A stretch of DNA of 64,000 bases from Physella acuta (Eukaryota > Mollusca > Gastropoda > Physidae). Location of the stretch: NCBI RefSeq assembly GCF_028476545.1, contig NW_026731649.1, positions 222,501 through 286,500 of the forward strand, given 5' to 3'. The translations under genes and the position numbers were made by a program. The stretch's first letter is position 1; each line of letters opens with the position of its first letter. The notes beneath the pieces were generated by a model, which saw only the letters and a program-made list of their open reading frames with translations, ran no database searches and was not told where the DNA came from. Positions 47,603-58,799 of this stretch are shown here, one piece after another.

Positions 47603-48015
47603 GGGCCGTAGTCTACATGTGATTAGTGACGTAATAGGGCCTTAGTCTACATGTGATTAGTGACGTAATAGGGCCGTAGTCTACATGTGATTAGTGACGT
47701 AATAACGCCTTAGTCTACATGTGATTAGTGACGTAATAGGGCCTTAGTCTACATGTGATTAGTGACATGATAGGGCAGTAGTCTACACGTGATTAGTGAC
47801 GTAACAGGGCCGTAGTCTACATGTAATTAGTGACGTTATAGGGTCGTATTCTACATGGAATTAGTGACGTATTAGGGTCGTATTCTACATGGAATTAGTG
47901 ACGTAACAGGACCGTAGTCTACATGTAATTAGTGACGTAATAGGGTCGTAGTCTACATGTAATTAGTGACGCAATAGAGCTGTAGTCTACATGTATTAGT
48001 GACGTCATATGACCG
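47603..48015. repeat. 34-bp minisatellite carrying TGACGTAA in most units
   Basis: About 12 units of GTAGTCTACATGTGATTAG then TGACGTAATAGGGCC. Most keep TGACGTAA; one has TGACGTCA (48000-48007). More diverged units continue to about 48080. Confidence 0.93.
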
Positions 48016-48149
48016 TAGTATATAGAATATATGTACCATAATAGGGCGTAGTGTATATGGAATTAATTACGTTACAGAGAGAGTACATGAGGATTAGTGC
48101 CAAGTAGGACTGTATTCAAAGGACTAGGTGCTCGCTCTGGCATAAGAGG

Positions 48150-50095
48150 CTGAGGTCTTGAAGTCTGTCTTGGAATCTGGGGTCTTGAAGTCTGTCTTGG
48201 AATCTGGGGTCTTGAAGTCTGTCTAGGAATCTGGGGTCTTGGAGTCTGGGTCTTGGAGTCTGGGGTCTTGGAGTCTGGGTCTTGGAGTCTGGGTCTTGGA
48301 GTCTGGGGTCTTGGAGTCTGGGGGAGTCTGGGTCTTGGAGTCTGGGGTCTTGGAGTCTGGGGGAGTCTGGGTCTTGGAGTCTGGGGTCTTGGAGTCTGGG
48401 GGAGTCTGTGGTCTTGGAGTCTGGGGTCTTGGAGTCTGGGGGAGTCTGGGTCTTGGAGTCTGGGGTCTTGGAGTCTGGGGTCTTGGAGTCTGGGGTCTTG
48501 GAGTCTGGGGTCTTGGAGTCTGGGGGAGTCTGGGTCTTGGAGTCTGGGTCTTGGAGTCTGGGGGAGTCTGGGTCTTGGAGTCTGGGGTCTTGGAGTCTGG
48601 GGGAGTCTGGGTCTTGGAGTCTGGGGTCTTGGAGTCTGGGGGAGTCTGGGTCTTGGAGTCTGGGGTCTTGGAGTCTGGGGTCTTGGAGTCTGGGGTCTTG
48701 GAGTCTGGGGTCTTGGAGTCTGGGGGAGTCTGGGTCTTGGAGTCTGGGTCTTGGAGTCTGGGGTCTTGGAGTCTGGGGGAGTCTGGGTCTTGGAGTCTGG
48801 GTCTTGGAGTCTGGGGTCTTGGAGTCTGGGGTCTTGGAGTCTGGGTCTTGGAGTCTGGGGTCTTGGAGTCTGGGGGAGTCTGGGTCTTGGAGTCTGGGGT
48901 CTTGGAGTCTGGGTCTTGGAGTCTGGGGGAGTCTGGGTCTTGGAGTCTGGGGTCTTGGAGTCTGGGTCTTGGAGTCTGGGGTCTTGGAGTCTGGGGTCTT
49001 GGAGTCTGGGTCTTGGAGTCTGGGGTCTTGGAGTCTGGGGGAGTCTGTGGTCTTGGAGTCTGGAGTCTTGGAGTCTGGGGGAGTCTGGGTCTTGGAGTCT
49101 GGGGTCTTGGAGTCTGGGGTCTTGGAGTCTGGGGTCTTGGAGTCTGGGGGAGTCTGGGTCTTGGAGTCTGGGGTCTTGGAGTCTGGGGTCTTGGAGTCTG
49201 GGGTCTTGGAGTCTGGGGTCTTGGAGTCTGGGGGAGTCTGGGTCTTGGAGTCTGGGTCTTGGAGTCTGGGGTCTTGGAGTCTGGGGGAGTCTGGGTCTTG
49301 GAGTCTGGGTCTTGGAGTCTGGGGTCTTGGAGTCTGGGGTCTTGGAGTCTGGGTCTTGGAGTCTGGGGTCTTGGAGTCTGGGGGAGTCTGGGTCTTGGAG
49401 TCTGGGTCTTGGAGTCTGGGGTCTTGGAGTCTGGGGTCTTGGAGTCTGTCTTGGAGTCTGGGGTCTTGGAGTCTGGGGGAGTCTGGGTCTTGGAGTCTGG
49501 GGTCTTGGAGTCTGGGTCTTGGAGTCTGGGGGAGTCTGGGTCTTGGAGTCTGGGGTCTTGGAGTCTGGGTCTTGGAGTCTGGGGTCTTGGAGTCTGGGGT
49601 CTTGGAGTCTGGGTCTTGGAGTCTGGGGTCTTGGAGTCTGGGGGAGTCTGTGGTCTTGGAGTCTGGAGTCTTGGAGTCTGGGGGAGTCTGGGTCTTGGAG
49701 TCTGGGGTCTTGGAGTCTGGGGTCTTGGAGTCTGGGGTCTTGGAGTCTGGGGTCTTGGAGTCTGGGGTCTTGGAGTCAGTCTTGGAGTCTGGGGTCTTGG
49801 AGTCAGTCTTGGAGTCTGGGGGAGTCTGGGTCTTGGAGTCTGGGTCTTGGAGTCTGGGGTCTTGGAGTCTGGGGTCTTGGAGTCAGTCTTGGAGTCTGGG
49901 GTCTTGGAGTCAGTCTTGGAGTCTGGGGTCTTGGAGTCTGGGGTCTTGGAGTCAGTCTTGGAGTCTGGGGTCTTGGAGTCAGTCTTGGAGTCTGGGGTCT
50001 TGGAGTCAGTCTTGGAGTCTGGGGTCTTGGAGTCAGTTTTGGAGTCTGGGGTCTTGGAGTCTGGGTTCATGGAGTCTGGGGTCTTGAAGCTAGAG
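48150..50095. repeat. 1.9-kb array of 14-15 bp TCTTGGAGTCTGG units
   Basis: About 135 units of GGTCTTGGAGTCTGG, with shorter GGGGGAGTCTGG and TCAGTCTTGGAG forms. A larger block holding GTCTGTGGTCTTGGAG recurs at 49043 and 49646, about 603 bp apart. All three plus frames and one minus frame are open for some 600 codons because the unit has no stop in those readings; none is a gene. Confidence 0.96.
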
Positions 50096-52159
50096 CTTAA
50101 CTGACCTTGAGGGCTCTTATCTAAACCTCACTTCACAAATCATATCCGCCCCGCCCCCTCCCCCCCCCCCTCCCGCCAACTTTTCTTTTCTATGCCTGTT
50201 GGTCTTACACACGGATGACGTCATCAAGATCACGCTACTCTCGAACCCAAACAAACCTCCACACGCGCCCTACGTCTGCAAACAATAAACACAAGCACAT
50301 GAGGGACACGTAAGGTGAAGGACGAAGTGATCCATCAGTCTCGTGGCAAAATGGCCGCCTCCATAAAACTGTATCGTCGCTGACTTCCGGGGTGAAGGTC
50401 ATCTAATACTAAGAGGAAGAACGCGATGAATTTTCAAATCTGCTCTACGTTCTCAACAAGATGTTTTGCGATATCTCAACTTGTTTTTTGTGGCAACTAG
50501 ATGTTTCAAGAAATCTCCACTTCTACGTAGATCTATCACTCGGCGACAGCAACCTGTATCTCAGATCACGGCTGTTGCTGTTGTCGTTTCCGGGCGATTG
50601 CTCTTCAGGGAATGGGAATAATTGCTCCGGCTTAACAGAAACAAATTTATTGGCGTTTTATTTTTAGTTTTTGCTTCCTTTCTTCTGTGAAAATATGTCT
50701 TTTAGGAATTAGATTTTAATGGGCTCTCGGCCGTTGAAAGTTGCTGCGCTCACAGCTTTTATAATTGATGGCGTGGAAGAACAACATTTTTTGCCGAACT
50801 AGAATTCGTGGGGGTAATAAAAAATTAAAAAATAAAACAGTTAAATAATGTAATTCTGAAACCGCTATTAAAGCTAAAAACAAGTAAATAATAAAAAAAA
50901 AACATTTCAACGGAGACTAATTTTTTTTTTATTTAAAATTATCAACAAAATATTTTGTTTTACGGCAATATTCATTGACAATCAAAACTATAACCGGTGT
51001 TTTATCAAATTACAAATTGCGGGTGAAAATTTTGGCTGAAAATGTTGGCTGAAATTTTGGCTGAATTTGGCTCCCCATTGCAAGTAAACGCATGTATTCT
51101 ATTTTTTGAAACAAATGTATCTCCTAACCAGTCGTATGTATTTTTTAATGTATCTTAAAATGATACTCTATTGTGTATACCAATAATCTCAATAGATTTC
51201 AACAAATTCGTTAATGGTGTATCAGGAAGGATCCAAACCATTAAAAAAACACGTTTTCGATCCATATCGACAATAAATTGTACAAATACAACCAGCTTGT
51301 TGAAATGATTGGAAAATTTCAGCTTTTTCTTGATACCCAATGGTACAATTATTTTTTTAAATTATTACCTGGCCGTATACGATGATACAACTTCTCTTCA
51401 GATGCCGAGGTCAAAACATATAAACTTTACTTCATCTGCCTAATGGCTCGCTAGGTCTAAACAAGATTTTTTACTTTATGTTTTATGATAGTTTTACAAA
51501 ACTGTTTCCGTAATTGATACAAGACTTGTTTTGTTCTTGACATAGATCAGTGATCGAATCCATGTCGGAAGAACATCACTTCCGCTGCGGTAGTTATTTA
51601 TCTATTTTAAAATATGTCAATAAGTGACTTCCGGTCAACATTGGCCTGCAAAAGTCGACCTTGTCCCTTGACAAATGGACCTGAGATTTTTATGTCGAGA
51701 TGGTCCAAAAATAGATTGAGAAAACAAGATTTTCACAAAGCTGTGATTATTTTTATCCAAAAACAACAAATTAGCTGTCTCAATCAAACTGGTGGTTATT
51801 TTTGTCCACTTGACTCTGTACTCAAGTAATTTGTCATAGCTCATTTGTAAGCTTTTAAAATATTAACTTTAAAATATGTCGTTGTGATGTTGGTACCTGC
51901 ATTATTTTGGGTTTATTTTTTCAGAACATTCGTGATTCTGTTTTTGGAAATAGAATTATGTTTTGATCAAATTTGTCATGTTAACATTCGTGATTCTATC
52001 TGGGTTGTTTAAAAAAAAGTTTATGTTGACTTAATTTATCATGTTAACTGTTGCTTTAAAGGTGCATGTGACCAAATGAAGACCGACCATCTCGTCTTAT
52101 TGCGATTTATAAATAACTTGACCTATTTCCATGAAGATCAACCCGTATGTTCCCAGCAA
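50096..52159. other. Unassigned sequence
   Basis: C run at about 50161-50170, TGACGTCA at 50216-50223, AT-rich from 50660 on. I see no exon. The SINE fragment at 51380 is listed separately. Confidence 0.45.
51380..51462 (+). mobile_element. SINE family A 3' fragment
   Basis: CTTCAGATGCCGAGGTCAAA, TTTACTTCATCTGCCTAATG and CGCTAGGTCTAA match the 3' third of the family. Confidence 0.8.
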
Positions 52160-52535
52160 TCGATGCTTTGTGGATAGCACGCATAAACGTGGATATCAAA
52201 CTTGGACATAAATATAATCCACAGGCGTGGATATCATCCGATAATGTGGATATCTAGTGACCAAGATATTATCCAGTAACGTAGATATCATCCAATCAAG
52301 TGGATAAATTCAAATACAGTGGAAACTATCTAAAGCTAAAATCAAATGAAACGGAGATCATCCAGTTGTGTGGATACCATCCAGTGGTGTGGATACCATC
52401 CAGTGGTGTGGATACCATCCAGTGGTGTGGATACCATCCAGTGGTGTGGATACCATCCAGTTGTGTGGATACCATCCAGTTGTGTGGATACCATCCAGTT
52501 GTGTGGATACCATCCAGTGGTGTGGATATGGAAAT
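52160..52535. repeat. 19-bp minisatellite with a diverged left part
   Basis: Nine clean units of GTGGATACCATCCAGTGGT (52358-52530); before them GTGGATATCATCC units at irregular spacing from 52160. Confidence 0.93.
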
Positions 52536-54544
52536 ATTTCCTGGACTTGAATAGCCTGGCCATTAGACGTCTGAAGACCATCACGAATCGAACGTCTGAC
52601 CATGACGTCACGAAATTTCTGAAGATCATGACGTCACCAGGCGTCTGAAAACCATCACGATCAGAAAACTTCCTCCCTCTGTAGTTGTTCAAAGCAAATA
52701 TAAATCACCATGCAGGCCATTTTAAAAAATTACTTCAAAGCAGAATATTGACAGCTATTTAAATATGTTTATATTGCCCATCAGTTAGGCATTCAACGGT
52801 TTATAAACAATTTTGTCCATAATATTTCAACTAAAAGCAATAAACATTTGAAATCGTGACAATTTTTCCCCTAATGAACCTCAAACCGCTCTTTTATAAT
52901 TATGAAATAGATGTATGCTTAATAAATAAATATTTTAAAACCACATAATCCATACATACGAAGACACATGCATGTAATTGTATGCTTATGCCCTCCAGAA
53001 GCAATACAATTTCATCATGCATCAAGCAAGCAGAATTTTGAAATTATTTTTTAAACGTGCCTTTAATTAATACAAAAAATTGATTAATATTATTTGTGTA
53101 CTGTAAACTTCAATTCCAGCTCGTTTTTATTATTATTTATCAATTTTTTGTCGCTGTTTTGTTTTGCTTCTTTATTTTGTTTTAATTTCTCCTATACGAA
53201 GTGTAACACCTCCCTGTGTCGGAAAAACATACTTTTACAATTTTGTCCGTATGTGTGTGTGTGTGTGTGTTCGTATGTATGTCTGTAAACACAATAACTT
53301 GAGCATCGTACAGGAAAGGTTGATGAAATTTCTAATATAAGTATTGTATCTAAATTTCGGTAACAACTTTTCAGAGATTTCCGGTTACCGGAAGTGAAAC
53401 TAATTCTACTTTTGGTTTTTCAAAAGACTATAACTTGAGTACTATTTCAGATAAATAGACGGAATTTTACACATAAGTAACAGATCTAATTTTCTAAATT
53501 CTTTCAAATTATGAGTAATTTCCGTTGACCGTAAGTAGTACTTTACGATATTCTCAAAAAAAACATATGAATTCATAAAGTACTAATATTCCGTACTATT
53601 ATACACACATTGTTTGCTGTTCACTTGGTGCGCAATTCTTTTTTCTAGGAGATTCTATTCTATTTTTAAAACGTTTAAGTAATTAAAAGTTTATTTAAAA
53701 TCATGTTTATATCCCGAATTATCATACCCCGTAGTGTAATATAAGCATATTTGAAAAATTTTAGGGGATATCACTCCCACTTTATTTAACAAGCACATTA
53801 TGATAGGAATTTGTGTTAATAAAGTTATTTTAACTTTTAATCACAAAACAGCGTAAATCTATTCAGTTTGTGAAGCATGTTTTTTTTTTTTACAAACAAG
53901 CGAGATAACGATAGCTTAGTCTTGTATGTGCCATCGTAAACTAGAATGTCAAGAATGGATGTTGCAATATGTTCATCATCATCAACTTTCCTTTTTGTGC
54001 CCAAGACACATGGTGCCCCCACAAAAAGCTCCCTCCACTAATATGTACGTAAAAACACAAAAAGATATTTTTCTAATTCCTAGAAATTTTCCAGCTTTAA
54101 AACATCTCTGCATTAGTTATAACCACATTTCAGATCAATTTCGATTTTCAAGTTTTTTCTCGTATAAGCACGATCTCATCTTTTGAATTGACCGACTAGA
54201 GCTATCCGCGCGCTTTGATCGTCTGCAAATGGCCGGTCCCCAGAGTTCAATGTTTTACTTCGCTGGTCAACTGGCTTTTTTTAGCAAATCCATCTTTCTT
54301 TTGTATCGACTTTTGGTACTTTTTTCAGATATTGTGAAATATTTTTAAAGATAAGGGAATATTTTGATAAATTTTAGGTTTTTGAAAATTTGGAAAAGTT
54401 GAAAAATTGAAAGAAATAAATACAACAAGAACAATGTTCAGTTTACTCAGCTACGGATCAGCTGGTGACAAAAAACAAAACGGATGTGAGCAACCTCATG
54501 ACTAAAATAGATATTCACAAATTTCCTTCAACTACCTGTATAGA
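52536..54544. other. Unassigned AT-rich sequence
   Basis: Two TGACGTCA sites (52603-52610, 52629-52636) sit in a short repeat of GACGTCTGAAGACCATCACG. A (TG)n tract is at 53251-53270. No gene recognised. Confidence 0.45.
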
Positions 54545-55000
54545 ACTACTAGCAAAGAGTGCCCGTCTATTTTGACCAAGAACTACTAGCAAAGATTGCC
54601 GTCTATTTTGACCAAGAACTACTAGCAAAGATTGCCGTCTATTTTGACCAAGAACTACTAGCAAAGATTGCCGTCTATTTTGACCAAGAACTACTAGCAA
54701 AGATTGCCGTCTATTTTGACCAAGAACTACTAGCAAAGATTGCCGTCTATTTTGACCAAGAACTACTAGCAAAGATTGCCGTCTATTTTGACCAAGAACT
54801 ACTAGCAAAGATTGCCGTCTATTTTGACCAAGAACTACTAGCAAAGATTGCCGTCTATTTTGACCAAGAACTACTAGCAAAGATTGCCGTCTATTTTGAC
54901 CAAGAACTACTAGCAAAGATTGCCGTCTATTTTGACCAAGAACTACTAGCAAAGAAATCCCGTCTATTTTTACTAAGAACTACTAGCCAATCCTGACTGT
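54545..55000. repeat. 36-bp minisatellite, about 12 copies, core identical
   Basis: Units: GACCAAGAACTACTAGCAAA then GATTGCCGTCTATTTT. About ten central units show no differences; only the edges vary. Both strands are open over 145 codons because of the 36-bp period. Confidence 0.96.
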
Positions 55001-55339
55001 ATTATGACCAACTCGTTACCCTTGATTGAGCTTGTATCTGATGGCGTGGTCTGGCGACTACTGGACCCTGGCTAGTGACCGTAGGCCGTCATCGACTGTT
55101 TTCACCCCCCTTCGTCCTCCTAGTATCCACGCCTTGTCCTGCATGCACCCAGAAGGTAAACGTCTGGTGGAAACTACAAGGGACCTAGCGGCAAGCACAT
55201 TGGGTGGGAGAGATAACAGACTCTACGGTCTACTAGGCTTGTTTGCAATCCTCGAGGTCATTAGGAGAGAGAGAGAGAGAACGAGAGAGAGAGGAGGAGG
55301 AAAAAAATTTGAGAGAGACGGAGAAATTTAAAGAGAGAA
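55001..55339. other. Unassigned sequence and a (GA)n tract
   Basis: A GA-rich tract runs 55265-55340. The open frame at 55026-55331 ends in it and has no recognisable domain. Confidence 0.45.
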
Positions 55340-55344
55340 AGTGA

Positions 55345-55710
55345 AGTTGGACCGCCAGCTTTATGCTCCGTACACTCATCTTTTGACCACCAGCTTTAAG
55401 CTCCCACCGTTCATATTTCGACCACCAGCTTTAAGCTACCACTGATTATATGTTGACCACCAACTTTAAGCTCCGTCCACTCATATTTTGACCACCAGCT
55501 TTAAGCTCCGACCGCTTATATTTTGACCACCAGCTTTAAGCTCCGACCGCTTATATTTTGACCACCAGCTTTAAGCTCCGACCGCTCATACTTTGACCAC
55601 CAGCTTTAAGCTCCGACCGGTCATATTTTGACCACCAGCTTTAAGCTCCGTCCACTCCTATATAAACTACCAGCTTTAAGCTCCGACCGCTCATATATTG
55701 ACCACCACCG
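55345..55710. repeat. 35-bp minisatellite, ten copies
   Basis: ACCACCAGCTTTAAGCTCC then GACCGCTCATATTTTG. The inner AGCTTTAAGCT is a small inverted repeat. Confidence 0.94.
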
Positions 55711-56689
55711 ACGATGCCGAGCTAAAAGACCAATCAGCGGGTCAATAGGATTTGACCCTGGTCAACGCTATCACTTAACCATCGTGTCTCCTGTCATGCT
55801 CCAACTGTCTGACCTCTCTAATGTACTTCCGGTCACCCTTTCGGTGCCAAAATATCCCCCCCCCCCTCTCATTTCCTCGTGGAACTTCTCCGCTTCCATA
55901 CACCGAGTGATCGATTGATAAGAGATCACGTGATCAATCACGGTATTGATATTAGCAGATCGTGGCTTCTTATAAAAATATATTGGTTGACTTCAAGCTT
56001 GAAAAATAATTCAAATGATTGAATGATTGCAGACTGAAATAACACATGAAACTTGCACTTTTAAGTTTTAAGAACAAGATTTGAACGCCTAGACAATTAC
56101 AGTATACCAGAAAATATCTGTAAAAATTAATTAAAATGATTAGCAATAACTGTTAAAATTCGTAGCATAATTCCTGATTTTCTTAGAAGACATTGTTAAC
56201 GTACTTGTAAATTGGTGTTATGTTGCATTTATAAGTTACTTGAGTTGACACAATAATACATTGATTAGTTTGTAGATAAGGCGATGTTACATGTATGATA
56301 CAATTATACAACGATTCAAGCCTTCAGCAAGGAGTTGTTAGTAGATAATCCGATGTTATATTACATGTATGATACAATGATAGGTTGATGCTAGCCTTCA
56401 ACGAAAATATATATTTATATATACATATATATATTACTGTTTTGATATTTTTTTGCTCGTTTTACAAATTAGGTGGCCGAAAAATGTATAATTAAAATCA
56501 GGCAAAGTTGTTGTTTTTTTTTTAAAGAATTTTTATCCAAGATTGTGTGGCATTTATCGACAAATGTGTGCCCAATTTTTGGAAGTCATTTGCTAGCTGT
56601 TGGATGATCTATGACCTTTGACACTTGAACTTCATGAACGTGTACACAAGCTTGGGGCTACCAATATAAGCTTGGGTAGATGGGGGTCA
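55711..56689. other. Unassigned, mostly AT-rich sequence
   Basis: No gene seen. TACATGTATGATACAAT recurs at 56289 and 56363 within a diverged 75-bp duplication. Confidence 0.5.
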
Positions 56690-57000
56690 CGCAAAGAGGT
56701 GAGCTCGGAGTGGGGGGCGCCATATGAAGTGGGGGCGACATCTGGAGTGAGGGCGCAATCGGGACGGGGCGCCATCTGGAGTGGGGACGCCATTCATATA
56801 CTGAAGCTTGGAGTGGGGGCGCCATTTAAATACGTGAGCTTGGAGTGGAGGCGCCATCGGGAATGGGGGCGCCATTCAATAATATGAACTTGGAGTGGGG
56901 GCGCCATTTAAGGATGTGAAATGGGAGTGGGGGCGCCAATGTGAGTGGGGGCGCCATTTAATAATAATAGCTGAGAGTGGGGGCGCCATCGCAAAAATGC
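56690..57000. repeat. Degenerate GAGTGGGGGCGCCAT repeat
   Basis: Units of GGAGTGGGGGCGCCATTTAA at 20-50 bp spacing, about ten; GGCGCC palindromes recur. Confidence 0.88.
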
Positions 57001-58689
57001 TAGATCGAGGTAGGTAGTCATTTTATCACGTTAGCTGGTGGTGGGTGTGCCATCCAATTATGTGCCCTAGGGGTGGGGGTCATTTTAAGACGCGAATAGA
57101 AGCGAATCGCCATCAACACACTCAAGCCTGAGGTGGGGGCGGGGCATTCAAAAGGCGTGAAGCCACATCCAAGTTGGCGAAAGCTCCCTCACACAAACAA
57201 CATCACAAACGACAGAGTTCCGGTGTCTCTGCTTTCTGTCTAATCAGGTGTCTCGTTTCGTGTCTTCATAGCAGACAATCCGTGTTTTTAAATCGCCGAC
57301 GCATGTTTGGTAAACAAAGATGGAGGTCTAAGGCTTCAATGTATGAAAGTTACAACAGATTAAACTAAACGTTTTAATATTTGATACCACTGAAAGTTAT
57401 GGTTAGATTTACAAATTAAGGCTTGTTTAGCGTATGCTTAGGGTTAATTTGATAACAATAAGAAGCATTTTTAAAAATCATTGGGTCGGATGAAGGATAA
57501 CTACTTAAATTAAACAGCTGCATTAAGGAAATGGGCGTAACTAATCTCAAGTGAGGTCAAGGTCGTGCGACTCTACAGTTGTGAGTAAAATAAGCCAGGG
57601 GTACCACTCACGCTCTGCTTGATGTTTACCAAGATATTCGACCTCTTTGTCTGACCACAAATCTACGTTCTTGTTGTTGTTTTTTTTCAATTCTCTCTAG
57701 ATCTGTTTATTTTCCGGGCACCTCTCCAGCTCGCGGTGAAAAAAGATATATAATTTTTTTTAAAAATATATACTTAAGCCAGTGTCCGCCTTCCGCCCCC
57801 CCCCCCCCTCGGAAGTTTCAAGAAACCACGCCTGTAGAGAAAAAATCTCTGAAAGAAACGCATGATATTACGTCCTTTGTTTTTCTACAGATATCTGTTT
57901 CTTCTATACATCTAATTGACATGTTCTTGTCTTTGTTGTCCTCACATTTGTTATTGTTTTCTCTAACGAGATTTGTTCCGTCTTTCGGAAATAATGATTC
58001 CACGAAAAGATTAATGACACAACTGATGAGGGCTGTAAACTGACCCGAGTTAATGCCCCTGAACTCAGGTGACCGGCCATTTTGCCGGCTCATTTAGTAA
58101 TTGAGTGGCCATCATCCGTGCGGCCGCCCCATAATGCCCAGCCGGTCCCGGCTAATCGAAGGCTAATCGAACAATAATTCGAACTTTAAACCGCGAAAAC
58201 CCGCCTGTGGACGCACAACTATTCCTGTACCTCGTCTCGGGAGGATTCGATCCTAGTAATGTTCAGCCTTGCAAGGTGATGACTTCATAAACGTCTAATT
58301 TAGCGTGACTAAAGTCACCACCGGATCAATAAACAACATTCAAAATAGATTGTGGCGTCGTGAAGCGGCACATGAATAGATGTTTTTAAAAGAAAAGTAG
58401 TAGCTGTTTTAAACCTCATTAGTAGCTCAGGTAAATGTAAAATATGTTACGTGTTTTGTAGCTGAAACCAGAGTCGAGAAAAAAAAATAAGAAAAAATAA
58501 TTATCATTAAAAAAGTTTTAAAAAACCCACGTTTTCTGATTGAACTAAAAAGTAGAAAATAAATGCTTGACATCACAATAATTCAAGCGATATATATAAT
58601 GATAATTATTTTCTACTTTTTAGTCTTTGTCTGTTTGTTTGCATTAAAATCTTGCTATCGATTTTATCTTTTCGCATTCACTTTTTTTT
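57001..58689. other. Unassigned sequence
   Basis: No gene recognised. C12 run at 57798-57809. The minus-strand open frame 57818-58093 has no domain I know. Confidence 0.45.
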
Positions 58690-58789
58690 TTGGGTAAACG
58701 AAGACAACTCGTAAAAAACACGTGCCTTGAACCCGTGTCGGGTGGGTTAGCAATCGTGTGCCCAACCACTCGACCATATCGTCTCCCCC
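58690..58789 (-). mobile_element. tRNA-Ser-like SINE or tRNA pseudogene (family C)
   Basis: On the minus strand: GGGGAGACGATATGGTCGAG (A-box-like), GATTGCTAACCC in the anticodon-arm position and GGGTTCAAGGC (B box). The spacing fits a type II tRNA such as Ser(GCT), but the acceptor stem does not close, so it is a SINE or pseudogene rather than a working tRNA. A/T-rich tail at its 3' side. Confidence 0.65.
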
Positions 58790-58799
58790 ATACTGGCCA
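58790..58799. repeat. Target site duplication of the LINE (left)
   Basis: ATACTGGCCA, repeated exactly at 60190-60199. Confidence 0.9.

Noticed and set aside
48223-50104. Open frames of about 600-620 codons in several frames
   Set aside because: All lie on the 14-15 bp array, whose unit has no stop in these frames. Several overlapping frames on both strands cannot all be genes, and there is no domain, splice or start context.
54515-54996. 145-codon frames on both strands
   Set aside because: Identical 36-bp units; mirror-image openness on both strands argues for repeat DNA.
55026-55331. 101-codon frame before the GA tract
   Set aside because: No recognisable domain and the C-terminus is the (GA)n repeat.
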